A stretch of 8,732 bases of DNA, taken from contig JANWJM010000118.1 of assembly GCA_025449475.1 (NCBI GenBank), positions 1-8,732 of the forward strand, written 5' to 3'. The DNA comes from Thermoactinomycetaceae bacterium. Its GTDB lineage: Bacteria > Bacillota > Bacilli > Thermoactinomycetales > Thermoactinomycetaceae. The position numbers and the translations under genes were made by a program. Of the stretch, positions 6,081-8,732 are shown one piece after another (within the stretch, counting starts at the first letter, position 1; every line of letters begins with the position of its first letter). A model generated the notes under the pieces. It saw only the letters and a list, made by a program, of their open reading frames with translations, searched no databases and was not told the origin of the DNA.

Positions 6081-6878
6081 ATGAAGATGTTAATGGTTGG
6101 GGATGTTGTAGGAAAGCTGGGTTGTCGTACTCTCTTGGAATATCTTCCAAAGTTAAAAAATGCTTTTTCACCGGATTTGATTATTGTCAATGGGGAAAAT
6201 GCGGCTGATAATGGAAGGGGAATCACCCAAGCAATTACAAAAGAATGGTTTGAACACGGGGTTGATGTAATTACATTGGGGAATCACACATGGGCCAAAC
6301 CGGAAATTTTCGACTTTATTGATGGAGAACCACGCTTGATTCGACCTCTCAACTATCCAATTGGCACACCGGGAGAAGGGTATTCGCTCTTATCCACGGA
6401 AAACGGGCTTGTAGCGGTCATTAGTTTAATGGGACGAACCTTTATGTCTTCTCTTTTACGTTGTCCTTTTCAAGCTGTCGATGAAGCATTGAAAGAAATT
6501 CCATCTTCAGCGATGGTAGTAGTGGATTTTCATGCTGAGACAACATCAGAAAAACAATCGTTGGCTTGGTATTTGGATGGTCGTGTTTCTGCAGTAATTG
6601 GCACACATACACATGTTCAAACGGCGGATGAACGAATCTTAAAAAAAGGCACCGGTTATCTGACCGATGTGGGGATGGTGGGACCTTATGATGGTGTGAT
6701 TGGAATGGAAAAAGAGGCTGTGATTCGGAGATATCTGACACAATTGCCAGTCCGTTTTGAAGTGGCGGATGGACGAACGCAATTTAATGCGGTATATTTA
6801 GAAGTTGATCCTGAATCAAAAAAAACAAAAAAAATCAATCGCGTTCACATTGACGACGATACCCCTTTTATCGACTAG
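6081..6878 (+). CDS. ymdB: YmdB-family metallophosphoesterase (2',3'-cyclic nucleotide phosphodiesterase)
   Basis: A 265-residue cytosolic phosphodiesterase of the YmdB family (TIGR00282). B. subtilis YmdB hydrolyses 2',3'-cyclic nucleotides and is needed for the switch between motility and biofilm. The dinuclear metal residues are conserved at nearly the same positions: Asp 8 (GDVVG), Glu 39-Asn 40 (NGENAADNG), Asn 68-His 69 (GNHTW), His 151 (DFHAE) and His 176/His 178 (GTHTHVQTAD). The length matches the B. subtilis protein (264). GGAGG (6069-6073) with 7-base spacing supports ATG 6081. The gene follows rny across a short terminator, a conserved arrangement that links RNA cleavage with the turnover of 2',3'-cyclic RNA-decay products. 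That functional link is inference. Confidence 0.96.
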   Translation: MKMLMVGDVVGKLGCRTLLEYLPKLKNAFSPDLIIVNGENAADNGRGITQAITKEWFEHGVDVITLGNHTWAKPEIFDFIDGEPRLIRPLNYPIGTPGEGYSLLSTENGLVAVISLMGRTFMSSLLRCPFQAVDEALKEIPSSAMVVVDFHAETTSEKQSLAWYLDGRVSAVIGTHTHVQTADERILKKGTGYLTDVGMVGPYDGVIGMEKEAVIRRYLTQLPVRFEVADGRTQFNAVYLEVDPESKKTKKINRVHIDDDTPFID

Positions 6879-6907
6879 AATTTAAAAGTTATTTTATAAT
6901 TTTTCTT

Positions 6908-6937
6908 TTCCTTCTTTCTAGATAAGAAGGAATTTTT
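6908..6937 (+). terminator. Intrinsic terminator after ymdB
   Basis: A 9-bp perfect stem TTCCTTCTT (6908-6916) pairs with AAGAAGGAA (6924-6932) around TCTAGAT, and five T residues (6933-6937) follow. It ends the ymdB transcript. Its 3' arm is shared with the -35 element of the sigma-H-type promoter for spoVS. Confidence 0.75.
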
Positions 6938-6954
6938 ATGAGATGGTCGAATAT
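6926..6954 (+). promoter_or_regulatory. Sigma-H-type promoter for spoVS
   Basis: GAAGGAATT (6926-6934) fits the sigma-H -35 consensus RnAGGAWWW at every specified base. GTCGAATAT (6946-6954) fits the -10 consensus RnnGAATWW at every specified base. The gap is 11 bases, within the normal range. The predicted start of transcription, near 6960, leaves room for the spoVS ribosome site at 6982-6989. In B. subtilis spoVS is transcribed early in sporulation under sigma-H, so site and gene agree. Confidence 0.72.
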
Positions 6955-6995
6955 TATAAAAGTGGACTCACTCCAACCATCGAGGAGGTACTTTC

Positions 6996-7256
6996 ATGGA
7001 AGTATTAAAAGTTTCAGCAAAATCTAATCCGAACTCTGTTGCAGGTGCACTCGCTGGCGTTTTGCGTGAACGCGGTCAAGCCGAAATGCAAGCGATTGGT
7101 GCAGGAGCACTTAATCAAGCTGTTAAAGCGGTTGCGATCGCACGAGGATTCGTTGCTCCCAGTGGGATCGATCTTATCTGCATTCCAGCCTTTACCGATA
7201 TCGTCATCGATGGTGAAGAGCGTACTGCTATTAAGCTAATCGTTGAGCCTCGGTAA
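6996..7256 (+). CDS. spoVS: Stage V sporulation protein S
   Basis: An 86-residue SpoVS, a small protein with an Alba-like nucleic-acid-binding fold. In B. subtilis it is required for passage through stage V and for normal coat and heat-resistance development. The sequence is almost the same as that of B. subtilis over its whole length, with blocks MEVLKVSAKSNPNSVAGALA, AIGAGALNQAVKAVAIARGF, PSGIDLICIPAFTDI and DGEERTAIKLIVEPR. The ribosome site GAGGAGGT (6982-6989) is strong. The gene is monocistronic in appearance, with a sigma-H promoter just upstream and a strong terminator just downstream. Its presence makes a spore-forming host likely, although SpoVS-like proteins also occur in some non-sporulating bacteria. 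Confidence 0.97.
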   Translation: MEVLKVSAKSNPNSVAGALAGVLRERGQAEMQAIGAGALNQAVKAVAIARGFVAPSGIDLICIPAFTDIVIDGEERTAIKLIVEPR

Positions 7257-7284
7257 ACTAGGAAAATTTGAATACTTTTTAACG

Positions 7285-7323
7285 GAAACCTGTTTATATT
7301 TTATATAAACAGGTTTCTTTTTT
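7285..7323 (+). terminator. Strong intrinsic terminator after spoVS
   Basis: A 14-bp perfect stem GAAACCTGTTTATA (7285-7298) pairs with TATAAACAGGTTTC (7304-7317) around a 5-base loop, followed by six T residues (7318-7323). It is the strongest terminator in the window and isolates spoVS from the dipeptidase gene. Confidence 0.9.
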
Positions 7324-7350
7324 ATATTTCAAAAAAAGGGGTGCATAAGG

Positions 7351-8295
7351 ATGAAATGGATGGATGGTCATTGCGATGTATTATGGCGAATGTGGGAGGA
7401 TCCGACAAAGGACTTTTATGACGAACATGGGAACTTGGATGTAACGTATCCATTTATTGTTCAATCTGAGATGAAGTTACAGACTTTTGCCATTTTTGTT
7501 CCGCCTTCTGTGAGAAAGGGACAACGATTGATGGCAGCTATGGAACAAATTAATCTTTTTTATAATGAGATTATCAAAGAGGGGAAACGGATGATCCCGT
7601 TCCGATCAATGGAGGAGACGGATCCATCTACATCCGATCAGTGTGTCGCCTTGCTGGCATTAGAGGGAGCAGAGGCGATCGAGGGAAATATCTCTTTGCT
7701 ACGTATTTTTTATCGTCTTGGTGTACGACAGGTAGGCTTGACTTGGAATTTCGCCAATGAAGTGGCTGATGGAATTATGGAAGAGCGAGGAGGAGGATTG
7801 ACCCAATTTGGTCGAAGATTCTTGAAAGAAATGAAACATTTGGGTATGATAGTGGATGTTTCGCATTTATCAGAAGCAGCATTTTGGGACATTATAGAGA
7901 GTGTTGATCTTCCTATTGTCGCATCGCATTCCAACTGTCGAGCGGTTTGTTCACATCGACGAAATCTAACGGATGAGCAGATTCAGGCTTTGATTCAGAG
8001 AAAAGGATTAATCGGAATTAATTTTGTACCTTATTTTGTGTCGGAGCAAAATCCGACGATTACGGGCATCTTGCGTCATCTTGATCATATTGCGAGTTTG
8101 GGCGGAGAAGATTCCCTATTTTTTGGCTCCGATTTTGATGGAGTGGTCAGAAAAATTCCTGGTCTTGCAAATATGGGAGAGTTGAATCATTTTAAAGATA
8201 AGCTGTTGAGAAGATATCCGGAGGAAGTTGTAAGAAAATGGGGATTTGAGAATGGCTACCGATTTTATTCCGAACATTTAAAGGGAAACCATTAA
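7351..8295 (+). CDS. Membrane-dipeptidase family (M19) zinc dipeptidase
   Basis: A 314-residue protein of peptidase family M19 (renal dipeptidase family, PF01244), binuclear zinc enzymes that cleave dipeptides, in some cases with a D-amino acid at the C-terminal side. The metal ligands fit the family order: His 7-x-Asp 9 (DGHCDV), the bridging Glu 105 (LALEGAE), His 172 (VDVSH) and His 193 (ASHSNCRAV). Asp 261/Asp 263 (FGSDFDG) contain the catalytic-site Asp, and RNLTDEQI is another family mark. There is no signal peptide or membrane segment, so it is cytosolic despite the family name. AAAGGGGTG (7335-7343) precedes ATG 7351. It stands between spoVS and korA, as in many Bacillales. The natural substrate cannot be read from the sequence. 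No promoter is clear after the spoVS terminator. Confidence 0.92.
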   Translation: MKWMDGHCDVLWRMWEDPTKDFYDEHGNLDVTYPFIVQSEMKLQTFAIFVPPSVRKGQRLMAAMEQINLFYNEIIKEGKRMIPFRSMEETDPSTSDQCVALLALEGAEAIEGNISLLRIFYRLGVRQVGLTWNFANEVADGIMEERGGGLTQFGRRFLKEMKHLGMIVDVSHLSEAAFWDIIESVDLPIVASHSNCRAVCSHRRNLTDEQIQALIQRKGLIGINFVPYFVSEQNPTITGILRHLDHIASLGGEDSLFFGSDFDGVVRKIPGLANMGELNHFKDKLLRRYPEEVVRKWGFENGYRFYSEHLKGNH

Positions 8296-8412
8296 TATAA
8301 AAAGGCGTCCTTTACACACAACATAGGTTCAATAAAATTGTCGGATAAGCGAGGAAAACCTGTTGCTATTTTTTAGCTAGGGGAATAGAATTAAGTATGG
8401 ATAACAGCTATG

Positions 8413-8434
8413 TTGACTAAGGTGATGCAGTCAA
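8413..8434 (+). repeat. Inverted repeat TTGACT-N10-AGTCAA, possible operator
   Basis: Perfect 6-bp arms at 8413-8418 and 8429-8434 lie about 70 bases upstream of the korA start. The left arm also resembles a -35 hexamer (TTGACT), with TAAGCT at 8435-8440 as a weak -10 at 16-base spacing. A repressor site over a promoter is one reading; a chance repeat is another. Confidence 0.35.
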
Positions 8435-8485
8435 TAAGCTTGTTGAAACTATATTGACGATGGTGTCAGCTGGTCTTTGTATTTA

Positions 8486-8495
8486 AAGGAGATGA
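8486..8495 (+). promoter_or_regulatory. Ribosome binding site that fixes the korA TTG start
   Basis: AAGGAGATGA stands upstream of TTG 8501, with nine bases between GGAG and the start. There is no in-frame ATG close by, and conserved family sequence begins right at this TTG (residues IKQLSWKVGG). Confidence 0.75.
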
Positions 8496-8500
8496 GTTCA

Positions 8501-8732
8501 TTGATCAAGCAGCTTTCGTGGAAAGTTGGCGGACAACAAGGAGAAGGGATTGATAGTGCTGGGGAGATCCTTTCGACAGCACTAAATCGACAAGGTTATT
8601 ATTTATATGGTTATCGGCATTTTTCCTCGCGGATTAAGGGAGGACATTCCAATACAAAGATTCGCATGAGCATCGAACCTGTTGGCGCGATTTCGGATGA
8701 TTTGGATATTTTGGTTGCCTTTGATCAGGAAA
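8501..8732 (+). CDS. korA: 2-oxoacid:ferredoxin oxidoreductase alpha subunit, N-terminal part (3' end outside window)
   Basis: The first 77 codons of the alpha subunit of a 2-oxoacid (probably 2-oxoglutarate) ferredoxin oxidoreductase, which with KorB makes acyl-CoA, CO2 and reduced ferredoxin using thiamine diphosphate. The visible piece is the start of the N-terminal gamma-type domain found fused in KorA: WKVGGQQGEGIDSAGEIL, then YLYGYRHFSSRIKGGHSNTK and DDLDILVAFDQE. These blocks are characteristic of the family. The start is TTG 8501, supported by its ribosome site and by family sequence from the second residue. The frame is open to the window end. The korB gene normally follows and would lie outside. 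Substrate preference cannot be decided from this part. Confidence 0.93.
   Translation, partial: MIKQLSWKVGGQQGEGIDSAGEILSTALNRQGYYLYGYRHFSSRIKGGHSNTKIRMSIEPVGAISDDLDILVAFDQE

Larger units (their letters stand above)
8296..8500 (+). other. 205-base spacer before korA
   Basis: No convincing gene is present. A small hairpin AAAGG-CGT-CCTTT (8301-8313) follows the dipeptidase stop but has no T tract. AGGTT (8325-8329) could pair with AACCT (8357-8361) ahead of a T run at 8369-8374, a poor terminator with a long loop. The later half holds two TTGAC/GTCA inverted repeats. Two tiny frames starting at ATG (7 and 10 codons, near 8397 and 8424) are unsupported. No known riboswitch or T-box pattern was recognised. 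Confidence 0.4.

Noticed and set aside
6389..6397. TTATCCACG, one base from a DnaA box
   Set aside because: A single copy inside the ymdB coding sequence, without clustering or an AT-rich unwinding region; likely chance.
8397..8456. Two tiny frames (7 and 10 codons) ahead of korA as leader peptides
   Set aside because: No run of regulatory codons, no paired terminator and antiterminator, and no convincing ribosome site for the first one.

Overview
The window reads as a conserved chromosomal segment of an endospore-forming member of the Bacillales. The evidence is the gene order recA - recX - (sbcD/sbcC-like pair) - rny - ymdB - spoVS - M19 dipeptidase - korA, the presence of the sporulation gene spoVS, strong AGGAGG-type ribosome binding sites, two TTG starts and an AT-rich base composition. 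I suspect Thermoactinomycetaceae or a related family, but that is a guess from gene content. All supported genes lie on the + strand, and there is no sign of an insertion sequence, prophage boundary, CRISPR array, tRNA or rRNA.

Positions 1-4297 form a recombination and repair block. It holds the 3' end of recA, recX, an intact SbcD-like nuclease gene, and an overlapping SbcC/Rad50-like ATPase gene that is interrupted three times: an in-frame TAA at 2541-2543 and two frame changes near 3380 and 3628. The four open pieces together still encode Walker A, a repetitive coiled coil, a CPTCG zinc hook, the ABC signature region and Walker B. The gene is therefore freshly broken, wrongly sequenced, or split into coupled pieces. 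This is the most unusual part of the window.

Positions 4298-7256 carry the RNA-decay and developmental block. An intrinsic terminator is followed by rny (RNase Y, TTG start). A terminator overlapping the rny stop codon comes next, then ymdB (phosphodiesterase). After a third terminator and a very good sigma-H-type promoter comes spoVS. RNase Y and YmdB are neighbours in many Firmicutes and both affect RNA fate and the choice between biofilm, motility and sporulation.

Positions 7257-8732 start with a strong terminator after spoVS. They then carry a zinc dipeptidase of the M19 family, a 205-base spacer with an inverted repeat, and the first 77 codons of korA (2-oxoacid:ferredoxin oxidoreductase alpha subunit, TTG start), which runs off the end.

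I found no clearly new biological system. The best leads are the three-times interrupted Rad50-like gene, whose breaks all sit next to plausible restart codons, the roughly 50-residue repeat in its coiled coil, and the sigma-H promoter embedded in the ymdB terminator.
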